From CAZVQX01 sp964629735 (lineage in GTDB: Bacteria; Bacillota_I; Bacilli_A; RF39; UBA660), in assembly GCA_964629735.1 (NCBI GenBank), contig CAZVQX010000001.1, positions 94,957-158,956 of the forward strand: a DNA stretch of 64,000 nucleotides, given 5' to 3'. Made by a program: the position numbers and the translations under genes. Shown here piece by piece: positions 1 through 9,045 of this stretch. The notes under the pieces were generated by a model. The model was not told the origin of the DNA. It was given only the letters and a program-made list of their open reading frames with translations, and did not search any database. The first letter of the stretch is position 1, and each line of letters begins with the position of its first letter.

Positions 1-38
1 TTTTTTGATAAAATAGATATAACAGAAAGGAAGATAAT

Positions 39-2531
39 ATGAAGTTTTTAAGGCGGATATTTGATTATGAATATAAAGAAATGCAAAAATTTTATAAAAT
101 AGCCGATGAAATAGAAAAACTAGATAATGTTATGAGTCGTCTTAGTGATGAAGAATTAAAAAATAAAACCTTTGAATTTAAAGAACGTTTAAATAATGGT
201 GAAACTCTAGAGGATATAAAAGTAGAAGCTTTTGCGGTAGTTCGTGAAGCAGCATATCGAGTAATAGGTGAAAAACCTTATTATGTTCAAATCGTTGGTG
301 GTTTAGCAATTCACTATGGAAATATAGCTGAAATGAAAACAGGTGAGGGTAAAACATTAACTTCAACTATGCCTGCTTATCTAAATGCTTTAACTGGAAA
401 AGGAGTTCATATAATAACCGTTAATGATTATTTGGCTAGCCGTGATGCTGATTGGATGGGAAATATATATCGCTTTTTAGGTTTGAAAGTAGGCGTTAAT
501 AATCGAGATTTAACATCACAAGAAAAACAAGAGGCTTATAATGCTGATATTTTATATTCTACAAATAACGAAATTGGTTTTGATTATTTAAGAGATAATA
601 TGGTTGTTCGTAAAGAAGACCGAGTTCAACGTGAACTTAATTTTGTTATAATAGATGAAGTTGATTCAGTTTTAATTGATGAAGCACGTACACCTTTAAT
701 TATATCCGGTGGTTATTTACATTCGGCCAATTTATATAAACAAGCTGATCGATTTGTAAAAACATTAACAGAAGATAATGGTTATATTTATGATGAAAAA
801 ACAAAAGCAGTTGCTCTTGATACTAAAGGAATTGAATTAGCTGAAAAAAGTTTTGGTTTAAAAAATTTGTTTGACTTAAATAATACAACAATTGTTCATT
901 ATATTAATCAGGCCTTGCGTGCCAATTACGCAATGAAAAGAGATTTTGATTATGTAGTCGAAAATGGAAAAGTTGTAATTGTTGATCAATTTACTGGAAG
1001 ATTGATGCATGGACGAAATTATTCAGATGGTTTACATCAAGCTATTGAAGCAAAAGAAAATGTTGAAATAGGTGAAGAAACTAAAACGTTGGCAACTATC
1101 ACATTCCAAAATTTATTTAGAATGTATAAAAAAATAGCTGGTATGACTGGTACTGCTAAAACTGAAGAAGAGGAATTTCGCGAAATATATAATATGTATG
1201 TTATAACTATTCCGACTAATAAAGAAGTAATTCGAGATGATTTAGTTGATTTAATGTTTGGTAATCAAAATGCTAAATACCGTGCTATTATTCAAGAAAT
1301 AAAAAGAAGACATAATACTGGTCAACCAATTCTTGTTGGTACGATTGCTGTAGAGACTAGTGAATTAATTAGTTCAATGTTACGTAAAGAGGGAATACCC
1401 CATGAAGTTTTAAATGCTAAAAATCATGCTCGCGAAGCTGAAATAATTGCAAAAGCAGGTCATAAAGGTTCAGTAACTATTGCAACTAATATGGCCGGCC
1501 GTGGAACTGATATAAAATTAACAGATGAAGTAAAAAAAATGGGTGGATTATGTGTTTTAGGGACAGAAAGACATGAATCTCGCCGAATTGATAATCAGTT
1601 AAGAGGTCGTTCTGGTCGTCAAGGAGATCCCGGTATATCACAATTTTATGTATCATTTGAAGATGAATTAATGGTTCGGTTTGGTACTGAAAAAGCGCGT
1701 GATTTATTAGAAAAATTTGGTTTTGATGAGGATGTTCCTATTCGTCATTCAATGTTTGGAAAAATGGTTGAAACAGCACAAAGAAGAGTTGAAGGTAATA
1801 ACTTTGATATTAGAAAAACTCTATTACAATATGATGATGTTGTTAATCAACAGAGAATGATAATTTATGAAAAACGAAATGAAATATTAGATAGCGATAC
1901 TATTTATGATTCATTATTAAATAATTTTATAAATTATGTAGAAGATTTAGTTTTAAGCCATTTGGTTGATTCCAGCGAATTAACTGAAACTGATTTATCT
2001 GAAATATTAGAAGCAGTTAACACCAAATTGTTAAAACAACCTATTAAAATCGAAGAAATAAGAAATAAAAAAGATGAAGAAATTATTGAATTGTTGTATG
2101 AGAAAATATCAAATGAATATGAAGATAAAGTTAATAATATTCCAAATGAAATAAGACAAGAGTTTGAAAAAGCAATATCACTTCGTGTCATTGATACATA
2201 TTGGATGGAACATATTAATACAATGGAGCATTTAAAAGAAGGAATACACTTGAGAGGATATGCACAAGAGGATCCTTTAAGAGCTTATACAAAAGAAGGT
2301 TATGAAATTTTCGATAATCTTTTAAGCGTTATAGATAGGGAAACAACTGTTTATTTATTAAATGCAGAAATAAGACAAAATATCGAGAGAAAAAAAGTAG
2401 TTGATTCAGAAATTACAAATGAAGCTGATAATACAGCTAAAAGAACCCCAAAAAAGGTAAATAAAGTTGGCCGAAATGAGCCTTGTCCTTGTGGAAGTGG
2501 ACAAAAGTATAAAAATTGTTGTGGAAAGTAG
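39..2531 (+). CDS. secA: Preprotein translocase ATPase SecA
   Basis: SecA is the cytosolic motor that pushes unfolded secretory proteins through SecYEG; its partner secY lies at 39.2 kb. The 830-residue length is normal for Firmicutes. Walker A (MKTGEGKT) is near residues 99-106 and the DEVD Walker B box at about 206-209. The second helicase core carries TNMAGRGTDI and the QLRGRSGRQGDPG motif. The C-terminus ends in the zinc-binding signature EPCPCGSGQKYKNCC, which contacts SecB-like partners or lipids. The ATG follows an AGGAAG ribosome-binding site. The prfB gene that often follows secA is absent; a thioredoxin-like gene follows after 8 bases and is probably co-transcribed. Confidence 0.98.
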   Translation: MKFLRRIFDYEYKEMQKFYKIADEIEKLDNVMSRLSDEELKNKTFEFKERLNNGETLEDIKVEAFAVVREAAYRVIGEKPYYVQIVGGLAIHYGNIAEMKTGEGKTLTSTMPAYLNALTGKGVHIITVNDYLASRDADWMGNIYRFLGLKVGVNNRDLTSQEKQEAYNADILYSTNNEIGFDYLRDNMVVRKEDRVQRELNFVIIDEVDSVLIDEARTPLIISGGYLHSANLYKQADRFVKTLTEDNGYIYDEKTKAVALDTKGIELAEKSFGLKNLFDLNNTTIVHYINQALRANYAMKRDFDYVVENGKVVIVDQFTGRLMHGRNYSDGLHQAIEAKENVEIGEETKTLATITFQNLFRMYKKIAGMTGTAKTEEEEFREIYNMYVITIPTNKEVIRDDLVDLMFGNQNAKYRAIIQEIKRRHNTGQPILVGTIAVETSELISSMLRKEGIPHEVLNAKNHAREAEIIAKAGHKGSVTIATNMAGRGTDIKLTDEVKKMGGLCVLGTERHESRRIDNQLRGRSGRQGDPGISQFYVSFEDELMVRFGTEKARDLLEKFGFDEDVPIRHSMFGKMVETAQRRVEGNNFDIRKTLLQYDDVVNQQRMIIYEKRNEILDSDTIYDSLLNNFINYVEDLVLSHLVDSSELTETDLSEILEAVNTKLLKQPIKIEEIRNKKDEEIIELLYEKISNEYEDKVNNIPNEIRQEFEKAISLRVIDTYWMEHINTMEHLKEGIHLRGYAQEDPLRAYTKEGYEIFDNLLSVIDRETTVYLLNAEIRQNIERKKVVDSEITNEADNTAKRTPKKVNKVGRNEPCPCGSGQKYKNCCGK

Positions 2532-2539
2532 GGATTTTA

Positions 2540-3355
2540 ATGAATGAAATGAAAAAAATGAAAAGAGTATTATTGATTGTAATTGGAGTTATTGTATTTG
2601 TGCCTGTTGCAATGTATGCAAAATATTTAAAAGGTGAGAAAATTATTGAAGGAGTTAATGCTATTTTTGGTAATGATAAAATTAATTTAGTATATATAGG
2701 TAGTAGAAATTGTGGGCATTGTGAAAATTTTAACCCAGTAATAGAATCAGCTTCCAAAGAATACGATTTTGAATATTATTATATTGATATAATGAATTTA
2801 ACAGATGGTCAATTTGATAGATTAATGAAAAAATTTTCGATTGACCCTAGTAGTTTTGGAACCCCATATATTTCAGTAATTGAAAAAGGTAAAAAAGTTA
2901 ATGAGAAAAAAGGCTATGTTGAAAGAGAAGATTTATTAGTATTTTTACAAGAAAATAAAATGGTTAGTGAAGATATAAAAATTGAAAGAAGTGATGATGC
3001 GTTAACTATAATAAATGTTGATAAATATTTTGAATTATTAAAAAGCAATGTTAATACAGTTATAGTTTATGCTAGTTCTTCATGCCCAGCATGTATATAT
3101 GCAAAACCAATAATAAATGAAGTAGCAAAAGAAACCGGTGCAGTGATTAATTATTTAGAATTAGATAAAATAGAAGACGAAGAAAAATATAAAGCTCTTA
3201 TTAAATCTATAGAAGATTTGAATATTGATGTTGAAGAGTTTGGGACCCCAACTCTAATTATTGTTAATGATAGTAAAAAAATTGATATACAAATTGGTGC
3301 TTTAACAAAAGAAGAATATGTAAAAGTTTTTAAACAACATAATATTATAAAATAG
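2540..3355 (+). CDS. Membrane-anchored protein with two thioredoxin folds
   Basis: A 271-residue protein with one N-terminal hydrophobic segment (about residues 9-27) and two tandem thioredoxin-like domains outside the membrane. The first has CGHC (C58, C61) and a later FGTP cis-proline loop. The second has CPAC (C182, C185) and its own FGTP loop. Both therefore keep the catalytic pair and the cis-proline, so thiol-disulfide exchange on exported proteins is likely (inference). The ATG at 2540 is preferred to upstream in-frame codons inside secA because a GTAGGGA ribosome-binding site precedes it. Two further thioredoxin-like envelope genes lie within 5 kb. Confidence 0.8.
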   Translation: MNEMKKMKRVLLIVIGVIVFVPVAMYAKYLKGEKIIEGVNAIFGNDKINLVYIGSRNCGHCENFNPVIESASKEYDFEYYYIDIMNLTDGQFDRLMKKFSIDPSSFGTPYISVIEKGKKVNEKKGYVEREDLLVFLQENKMVSEDIKIERSDDALTIINVDKYFELLKSNVNTVIVYASSSCPACIYAKPIINEVAKETGAVINYLELDKIEDEEKYKALIKSIEDLNIDVEEFGTPTLIIVNDSKKIDIQIGALTKEEYVKVFKQHNIIK

Positions 3356-3367
3356 GGGGAAAATAAA

Positions 3368-3823
3368 ATGACAAGTGAAGTTTATAACAAGGTAAGAGAA
3401 TTTAAAAATAAATATCCTTTTACAATTTCTTGGCGATTAAAAGCTCATTCCAAAATAATTGATAAACACTTAAATGAAGGTGAATATATTAAATATGCTT
3501 TTGCCGCCCAAAAAAATGATAATAATTTTGATATTATTTCAACTTATGTTATAGCACTTAGTAATAAAAGAATATTATTAGGACAGAAAAGGTTGTTTTT
3601 TGGCTATTTTTTTACAGCTATTACTCCTGATATGTTTAATGATCTAAAAGTTAGAATGGGGATTATATGGGGAAAAATAGAAATTGATACTATTAAAGAA
3701 CAGTTTATTTTATCAAATATTCAAAAAAAAGCATTGGCGGAGATTGAAACAAATGTTACTGAGTATATGATGAGAGAAAAACGTCGCTTTTATCAAAGTA
3801 GGGATAACGAAAATCAAAAATAG
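3368..3823 (+). CDS. PH-domain-like conserved protein
   Basis: A soluble 151-residue protein with no signal peptide. The middle part (about residues 38-110) resembles bacterial pleckstrin-homology-like domains: a run of beta strands with the typical block IALSNKRILLGQKRLFFG, followed by an amphipathic C-terminal region. The family assignment is by eye and function is unknown. It starts 12 bases after the double-thioredoxin gene behind GGGGGA, so it belongs to the same transcript. Confidence 0.5.
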   Translation: MTSEVYNKVREFKNKYPFTISWRLKAHSKIIDKHLNEGEYIKYAFAAQKNDNNFDIISTYVIALSNKRILLGQKRLFFGYFFTAITPDMFNDLKVRMGIIWGKIEIDTIKEQFILSNIQKKALAEIETNVTEYMMREKRRFYQSRDNENQK

Positions 3824-3848
3824 ATATTAAAAATTTTTTATATCTATA
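3822..3848 (+). repeat. AT-rich inverted repeat between genes
   Basis: TAGATAT and ATATCTA flank a run of A and T residues in the gap between the PH-like gene and the next gene. No T-run follows on the plus strand. It could be a weak terminator or processing hairpin; nothing more can be said. Confidence 0.35.
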
Positions 3849-3862
3849 TAAGGAGTGATTTT

Positions 3863-5140
3863 ATGAAAAGATTGTTTATGATGTTAGTAACTTTATTTGT
3901 TATTTATTTTATGATTCAAATTGGTTTTAATTATTTTGGAAAAGGTCATGATGTTAATTATAATATAAAATCCGATAATGTCTTTTTTGAAATAAATGAA
4001 AAATATATTAATAATACAAAAGGTGAAAAAGATAGTTACCATTTTAAAATAAAGTTTAAAGATAGTGAGATTGTCTTTCAAACTTACGAAAATTTTTCTA
4101 ATAATGAAAAAATTATTCAAAAAATAGAATATTTTGAGGATGAAAAATATAAATGTATATTACCTGTATTTGTAACAAATAAAGTTATATTTGATATTTT
4201 ATGTCTTGATAATGATAATCTTAGGTATTATCACGATATAATAGGTGAATCACCAAAATTAGATGACTTTGCTAAAAAACTATCACATTATAATTTGGAA
4301 TCATATTATATTGATAATAAAAATAATAAAACAATAAATAATACAATTACTATTTTTGATGATAATATTTTGAATAATCACTTTATTTCTTTTACAAATT
4401 ATAAAGGATTATCCACTATAAATAATTTAAATTTCAAAAAACTTCATAATATTAAGTTATTTAAAAATGATGTTTATAAAAGAGAGGTAGAAGCATTCTT
4501 AAATCAGTATTATATTGTTGCTGATTATAATCAAGAGCATGAATATAACAATATATTTATTGTTAATATTATGGATAATAAGGTAATTAGTATTAAATCA
4601 CATCAAAAGATTAGTTTTGAGTCTTATATTCAAGGTATAGTTGATAATAAAATATATTTAGTTGACACCAAAAACAAAAGACAATATAAAATTGATGTTA
4701 AAAAAGAAATAATTTTAGAAATTGGGAATGAAGATACCGGTGCTTTAGTATACGTCGGTAATAAATTTAATCGTGTAAACATAAATGAAATAATATCAAA
4801 AAAATATTTATTTAACGATCAAATTGAAATAACTTCGGATGAAAAATATTTTAAAATTAACACAACAAATTATACTAATACTGGATACACTTATTTCTAT
4901 CAAAAAAACAATAAACTAATTGATGTTTATAGAGCACCTAATATTAGCAAGAATAAAAAGACATATTTATTTTCGGTAGATAAAACTAATAATATTAACT
5001 ATATTGACGATTATATATACTTCGAGGATGGAAATTTGGTAAAATATTATCACGATAAAACAGGACTCAGAACTTTATTTAAAAATGATGAATATGATTT
5101 TAATAAAAATTTAAAATTTTGGGTATATATAAAAAAATAA
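3863..5140 (+). CDS. Membrane-anchored protein of unknown function
   Basis: A 425-residue protein with one N-terminal hydrophobic helix (residues 4-22) and a long polar, Asn/Lys/Ile-rich outer part with no recognised domain. Alternating short strands such as YIVADYNQEHEYNNIFIVN, with recurring aromatic residues, hint at an all-beta (possibly propeller-like) fold, but this is a guess. A good GGAG ribosome-binding site precedes the ATG. It lies in a cluster of envelope proteins, which suggests an envelope role. Confidence 0.6.
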   Translation: MKRLFMMLVTLFVIYFMIQIGFNYFGKGHDVNYNIKSDNVFFEINEKYINNTKGEKDSYHFKIKFKDSEIVFQTYENFSNNEKIIQKIEYFEDEKYKCILPVFVTNKVIFDILCLDNDNLRYYHDIIGESPKLDDFAKKLSHYNLESYYIDNKNNKTINNTITIFDDNILNNHFISFTNYKGLSTINNLNFKKLHNIKLFKNDVYKREVEAFLNQYYIVADYNQEHEYNNIFIVNIMDNKVISIKSHQKISFESYIQGIVDNKIYLVDTKNKRQYKIDVKKEIILEIGNEDTGALVYVGNKFNRVNINEIISKKYLFNDQIEITSDEKYFKINTTNYTNTGYTYFYQKNNKLIDVYRAPNISKNKKTYLFSVDKTNNINYIDDYIYFEDGNLVKYYHDKTGLRTLFKNDEYDFNKNLKFWVYIKK

Positions 5141-5183
5141 CAATAAAAGGTTTTTATACATATAATATACCGAGGTGAAATAT

Positions 5184-5651
5184 ATGTATAAAATATATAC
5201 GGTTAAAAATTCAGATACAATAATTTCAATTGCAAATAAGTTACGAATTACCCCTGATGAACTGCGTAAAATAAATGGTTTCCCAAGAAGTTATGAAGTA
5301 AAAGTTGGAGAACAAATAATAATACCATCAGTAAGGGTAGAGCCTTTTGATGTATATATTGTAAAAAAAGGTGATACGTTGTATGGAATTGCACAATTGT
5401 ATAAGTTAAGAGTCGATGATTTAGCCAAGTTAAATGGGATAGAAAAAGATGATTATCTTTATCCTGGTCAAGAGTTAATAATTCCTAAAGAAAATATATC
5501 GTTTTATATAACAAAAGATGGTGATACAATTCGTACAGTTGCTTTAGAATTGAAAGCAACACCAGCTGAATTGATAGTAGAGAATGAATTAATCTATTTA
5601 TTACCAAACCAATTGATAATTTATTCAAAAACAACAACAAATAAGGAGTAA
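5184..5651 (+). CDS. Triple LysM-domain protein
   Basis: A 155-residue protein made almost entirely of three LysM repeats (about residues 1-50, 56-102 and 108-152). Each has the pattern x-V/I-K-x-x-D-T-I/L followed by an IIIP or LIIP end. LysM domains bind peptidoglycan N-acetylglucosamine chains. No signal peptide is visible, so how it reaches the wall is unclear. The ATG at 5184 is chosen over an in-frame GTG at 5175 because GAGGTG just upstream is the ribosome-binding site and includes that GTG. The gene ends inside a terminator hairpin. Confidence 0.8.
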   Translation: MYKIYTVKNSDTIISIANKLRITPDELRKINGFPRSYEVKVGEQIIIPSVRVEPFDVYIVKKGDTLYGIAQLYKLRVDDLAKLNGIEKDDYLYPGQELIIPKENISFYITKDGDTIRTVALELKATPAELIVENELIYLLPNQLIIYSKTTTNKE

Positions 5652-5667
5652 TATTTACTCTTTTTTT
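5646..5667 (+). terminator. Terminator at end of LysM gene
   Basis: GAGTAA and TTACTC form a short hairpin overlapping the stop codon, followed by seven T residues. It ends the transcript that begins at secA or its following genes. Confidence 0.7.
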
Positions 5668-5736
5668 GATTAAATGTTTTTATGTCTTTTTTTTTTTTAA
5701 TATATATTATATAATTAAATAGGAGGATTGTATAAT

Positions 5737-6147
5737 ATGAAAAAATTAACAGTAATATTATTATTAATAATTTTAATGGTAGGTTGTTCTTATAAAAAAC
5801 CTTATATAGAAATTAAATATGATGAATTTACAAATAAATTGGAAAATAAAGAATCTTTTATTTTTTACATAGGATCATCAACTTGTTCTTTTTGTGATAG
5901 ATATGATGTAGCTTTAAAAAAAGTTGTTGATAAATATGAAGTTGAAGTTTATTATATAGATACAAATCTTAAAAAAATAGGTAAGGATAATTATAAAAAT
6001 TTATCAAATATAATTAATTTTAGTGGTACGCCACATACTGTTTTTATTAAAGATGGTGAAATTAGTTCTAGTTATAATTCTATCGAGGGTGCCGTAAGTT
6101 CTGAAAAAATAATAGAAGCTTTTAAGAGAAATGGTTATATAAAATAG
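5737..6147 (+). CDS. Thioredoxin-like lipoprotein
   Basis: A 136-residue lipoprotein. The signal peptide MKKLTVILLLIILMVGC ends in a lipobox whose Cys17 would be lipidated. The outer domain is thioredoxin-like with the active-site motif CSFC (C50, C53) and a SGTPHTVFI cis-proline loop. Expected role: a membrane-tethered thiol oxidoreductase (family inference). The ATG at 5737 is preferred because AGGAGG lies 10 bases upstream. A TATAAT at about 5710 may be its promoter, without a clear -35 box. Confidence 0.82.
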   Translation: MKKLTVILLLIILMVGCSYKKPYIEIKYDEFTNKLENKESFIFYIGSSTCSFCDRYDVALKKVVDKYEVEVYYIDTNLKKIGKDNYKNLSNIINFSGTPHTVFIKDGEISSSYNSIEGAVSSEKIIEAFKRNGYIK

Positions 6148-6171
6148 TAAAAGAGAGGAAATGTTAAATTA

Positions 6172-7176
6172 ATGGAAAGAATAGAAATTTTTAATGACGA
6201 TATTTTTGAAGAAAATAACAACATTACTAATAATATAAGCGTTATTAATACTTACGGTGAGGTTTTAACTGACAAAAAATATATTACTAATCCTGCTATC
6301 GCCCGTGATAGTGAAATAAAAAAATTAATTATAATATTATTAACGCCTGAAAAATCTGGTTTATTAGTGGGAAAACCAGGTATTGGTAAAACTGCTATTG
6401 TAGAAGGTTTAGCATATTTAATTCAAAGAGGTGAAGTACCTGATGCCTTAAAAGGGTATAAAATAATAAAAATTAATTCCACATCATTAGTTGGCGTTGT
6501 TAATATTGATGGTAGAGAAGAATTATTAATGAATGTCTTTGTTGATGAAATTAAAAAGTTAGAAAAAACAATTATTTTTATTGATGAAGTTCATACTTTA
6601 ATTGGTGCTCGTGGTTCTGGCCCAATGGATTTAGCCAATATGTTAAAACCTGCATTGGATCGAGGTGATGTCAAAGCAATAGGCGCAACTACTACAATTG
6701 AATATAATACATATATTATTCGAGATAGAGCTTTTTTAAGAAGGTTTGAAAAAATAGATGTTTTAGAACCGGACGAAGCAACAACAGTTGATATATTGAT
6801 GGGGACTATTCCAAAAATTGAGAAACAGACTGATGTAAAATTTAAATATAATGATTATATTACAAAACAATTAGTTGAATCAATTGTCAGTGCGACTTCT
6901 GAGTTTAAAAGAATTTATGGTTTATCTGCAATGTATCCAGATGTTGCGTTTTCTGTATTAACTCAAGCTTTTTCTCAAGCATTATATCAAAACAAAAAGG
7001 AAGTTGATATTGTTGATGTATATAATGCTATAAAAACAAGTAAAAGGATTTATCCTGACAGTATAATTAAAGAACTAGATGCATTTCGTCAAAAATTTAA
7101 AAAATTTCTTGAAGAAGAAAAAATTGCTTTACCAATTGTAAAACTTGAAGATATAAAAATAGAGGAAATGATATAA
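6172..7176 (+). CDS. Single-ring Clp/ClpB-type AAA+ ATPase
   Basis: A 334-residue AAA+ protein matching only the first ATPase ring (D1) of ClpC/ClpB. Walker A is GKPGIGKT (residues 66-73), Walker B IIFIDEVH (134-141), and sensor and arginine-finger regions are seen in AIGATT and RDRAFLRRF. The Clp N domain, the middle coiled coil and the whole second ring are missing, so it is about 40% of normal length. No frameshift or Clp remnant follows, so it looks like a deliberate short form. It may remodel a specific envelope partner, since its neighbours are thioredoxin-like membrane proteins (inference). Confidence 0.75.
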   Translation: MERIEIFNDDIFEENNNITNNISVINTYGEVLTDKKYITNPAIARDSEIKKLIIILLTPEKSGLLVGKPGIGKTAIVEGLAYLIQRGEVPDALKGYKIIKINSTSLVGVVNIDGREELLMNVFVDEIKKLEKTIIFIDEVHTLIGARGSGPMDLANMLKPALDRGDVKAIGATTTIEYNTYIIRDRAFLRRFEKIDVLEPDEATTVDILMGTIPKIEKQTDVKFKYNDYITKQLVESIVSATSEFKRIYGLSAMYPDVAFSVLTQAFSQALYQNKKEVDIVDVYNAIKTSKRIYPDSIIKELDAFRQKFKKFLEEEKIALPIVKLEDIKIEEMI

Positions 7177-7228
7177 ATATAATTATTAAACATATAATTG
7201 TATTAATAAAAATGTATGGGGTGATAAA

Positions 7229-7756
7229 ATGGAAAAAAGAAAAGTTCCTTTTATAAATTATATAATTTTAGGCATAATTGTTATTGTAACAATGATGATT
7301 ACTTTTAATTTTGCAAATAAGTATAAGAAAAAGATTGATTCTCTAGAACGGTACTCACCTCTGCATGATATATTATATTTTCTTAAAATAGAAGAATTAG
7401 ATAATTATTTATTGGAAAATCCAAATATCGTTATTTATTTAGTGAGTGATGATATTAATTTTGAAATTAATAATAACATTAAGGAATTAGTTATTAATAA
7501 TAATTTAAAAGATGATATAATTGCTATAGATATCACTAAATTTACTGATCAAGATTTTGATAAGTTAAATAAAAAAATGTCAACAAATTTAACAAAAGAA
7601 AACATTAAAATAGAAAATTATTCTAATTTTATTATAATAAGGGATAGAAAAATATATGAATTATTATACAAAGATAAGGTAGATATAAGATATAATGATT
7701 TATTAGCAAATGATTTATTATGTTTTTTAAAAAAACATGAGGTAATTGAAGAGTGA
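7229..7756 (+). CDS. Membrane protein with degenerate thioredoxin-like domain
   Basis: A 175-residue protein with one N-terminal transmembrane helix (about residues 11-27) and an outer domain. The stretch around FTDQDFDKLNKKM resembles the matching part of the double-thioredoxin protein at 2.5 kb (TDGQFDRLMKKF), and the strand pattern is similar, but there is no CxxC pair. It may be a non-catalytic relative. The homology is inferred from short similarity only. Its stop codon overlaps the GTG start of trmL. Confidence 0.5.
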   Translation: MEKRKVPFINYIILGIIVIVTMMITFNFANKYKKKIDSLERYSPLHDILYFLKIEELDNYLLENPNIVIYLVSDDINFEINNNIKELVINNNLKDDIIAIDITKFTDQDFDKLNKKMSTNLTKENIKIENYSNFIIIRDRKIYELLYKDKVDIRYNDLLANDLLCFLKKHEVIEE

Positions 7757-8259
7757 TAAATGTTGTTTTATATGCACCTGAAATTCCTGGTAATACTGGA
7801 AATATTATGAGGACATGTGCAGGTACTGGTGTTAATTTACATTTGATAAAACCATTTGGTTTTTCATTAAGTGAAAAAATGATTAAGCGAAGTGGTGTTA
7901 ATTATATTGATAAATGTAACTATTACATATATGATGATTTTGATGATTTTGTTAGTAAAAATAAAGGTGATTATTATTTTTTAACAAGATATGGTAAAAA
8001 TAATTATTGTAAGTATAATTATAGTAATAAAGAAAAAGATATTTATTTTATTTTTGGTAGCGAAAGTAGTGGTATTCCAAAAAAAATTTTGAAAGCTAAT
8101 ATTGATAAATGTATACGTATTCCCATAAACAATAATATTAGAGCATTAAATTTAGCTAATTCGGTCAGTGTTATGGTTTTTGAGGCTTTAAGGCAGCAAA
8201 ATTTTGAACATTTATTAAATAGTGATCCTTTTAAGGGAGAAGATTATTTAGAAAAATAA
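7753..8259 (+). CDS. trmL: tRNA (cytidine/uridine-34 2'-O)-methyltransferase TrmL
   Basis: A 168-residue SPOUT methyltransferase that methylates the ribose of the wobble base of certain leucine tRNAs. The family signature PEIPGNTGNIMRTC is at residues 9-22, the cofactor-knot block FGSESSGIP is present, and the C-terminal RIPINNNIRALNLANSVSV is typical. The start is GTG in a GTGA overlap with the upstream gene. Confidence 0.93.
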   Translation: MINVVLYAPEIPGNTGNIMRTCAGTGVNLHLIKPFGFSLSEKMIKRSGVNYIDKCNYYIYDDFDDFVSKNKGDYYFLTRYGKNNYCKYNYSNKEKDIYFIFGSESSGIPKKILKANIDKCIRIPINNNIRALNLANSVSVMVFEALRQQNFEHLLNSDPFKGEDYLEK

Positions 8260-8326
8260 TAATAAATATTGTCAAAAAAAAATTAAAATGTTATTATATT
8301 TATATAAGATAGAGGAGGTTTTAAAT

Positions 8327-8953
8327 GTGGATTTCATTATAGACAATTATGTTTGGTTTATTGTTGGTGGTGTGTTATTAATTATGGCTGTTATTGGTTA
8401 TTTTGCAGAAAAAACTAATTTTGGCCGTAATGAGTTTGAACGAAAGGTAAAAAGGGTTCCAAAAGAAAAAAAAGTAAAGACAAAAAATAAAAAGAGAGAA
8501 ACGTCAAAATCAAAAAAAGAATCTGATATGGCTATTCAGGAATTGGAAGGTGCCACAGGTGTTACAATAGATGATCAGGATTGGTTTGAACCAATTGAAT
8601 CAATCGACAGTAATTCACTTAAACCTTCACTTGAAAAACAAGTAGATGATAATTTAACTAATGCCAGTACGGAAGAATTATTTGATTCGCTAGAAGAAGT
8701 TGAACCATTGGATACAGAAGAACTTGAACCATTGGTTGCAGAAGAATTTACTATTTCTGATTTAGACAATTTAGAAGAATATAATTCACCATTGATTGAA
8801 GAAAAAAAAGAACCTGAGATTATTATCGAGGATGTTATTGTAGAGGATGACATCGCTGGCGATAATATTATTGATGATCTAAATTCTGAAAATCTACCAA
8901 AAATAGAAGATTTAAACAAAAATAACGAAACAGAAGATGTTTGGAAGTTTTAA
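8327..8953 (+). CDS. Membrane protein with basic linker and acidic tail
   Basis: A 208-residue protein. One transmembrane helix (about residues 9-27) is followed by a strongly basic stretch of Lys residues and then an acidic tail of about 130 residues rich in Glu, Asp, Leu and Ile. The GTG at 8327 is chosen because AGAGGAGG lies eight bases upstream; the ATG two bases earlier is out of frame and soon stops. No family was recognised. The layout (anchor, basic linker, disordered acidic region) resembles cell-division or scaffold proteins, but that is only a resemblance. Confidence 0.65.
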   Translation: MDFIIDNYVWFIVGGVLLIMAVIGYFAEKTNFGRNEFERKVKRVPKEKKVKTKNKKRETSKSKKESDMAIQELEGATGVTIDDQDWFEPIESIDSNSLKPSLEKQVDDNLTNASTEELFDSLEEVEPLDTEELEPLVAEEFTISDLDNLEEYNSPLIEEKKEPEIIIEDVIVEDDIAGDNIIDDLNSENLPKIEDLNKNNETEDVWKF

Positions 8954-8964
8954 ATGTATTACTT

Positions 8965-8996
8965 AAAAGAGGTTTCAAAAAGAACTTCTTTTTTTT
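8965..8996 (+). terminator. Rho-independent terminator
   Basis: AAGAGGTT pairs with AACTTCTT (one G-T pair), followed by a run of T residues, just after the acidic-tail gene. Confidence 0.75.
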
Positions 8997-9045
8997 ATTA
9001 TAAATCAAATTCATAAACATATAATTTATTAGTGGGTGAATTATA

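Noticed and set aside
178..366. Minus-strand frame inside secA
   Set aside because: It lies fully inside a clear gene on the other strand, lacks a ribosome-binding site and encodes no recognisable protein.
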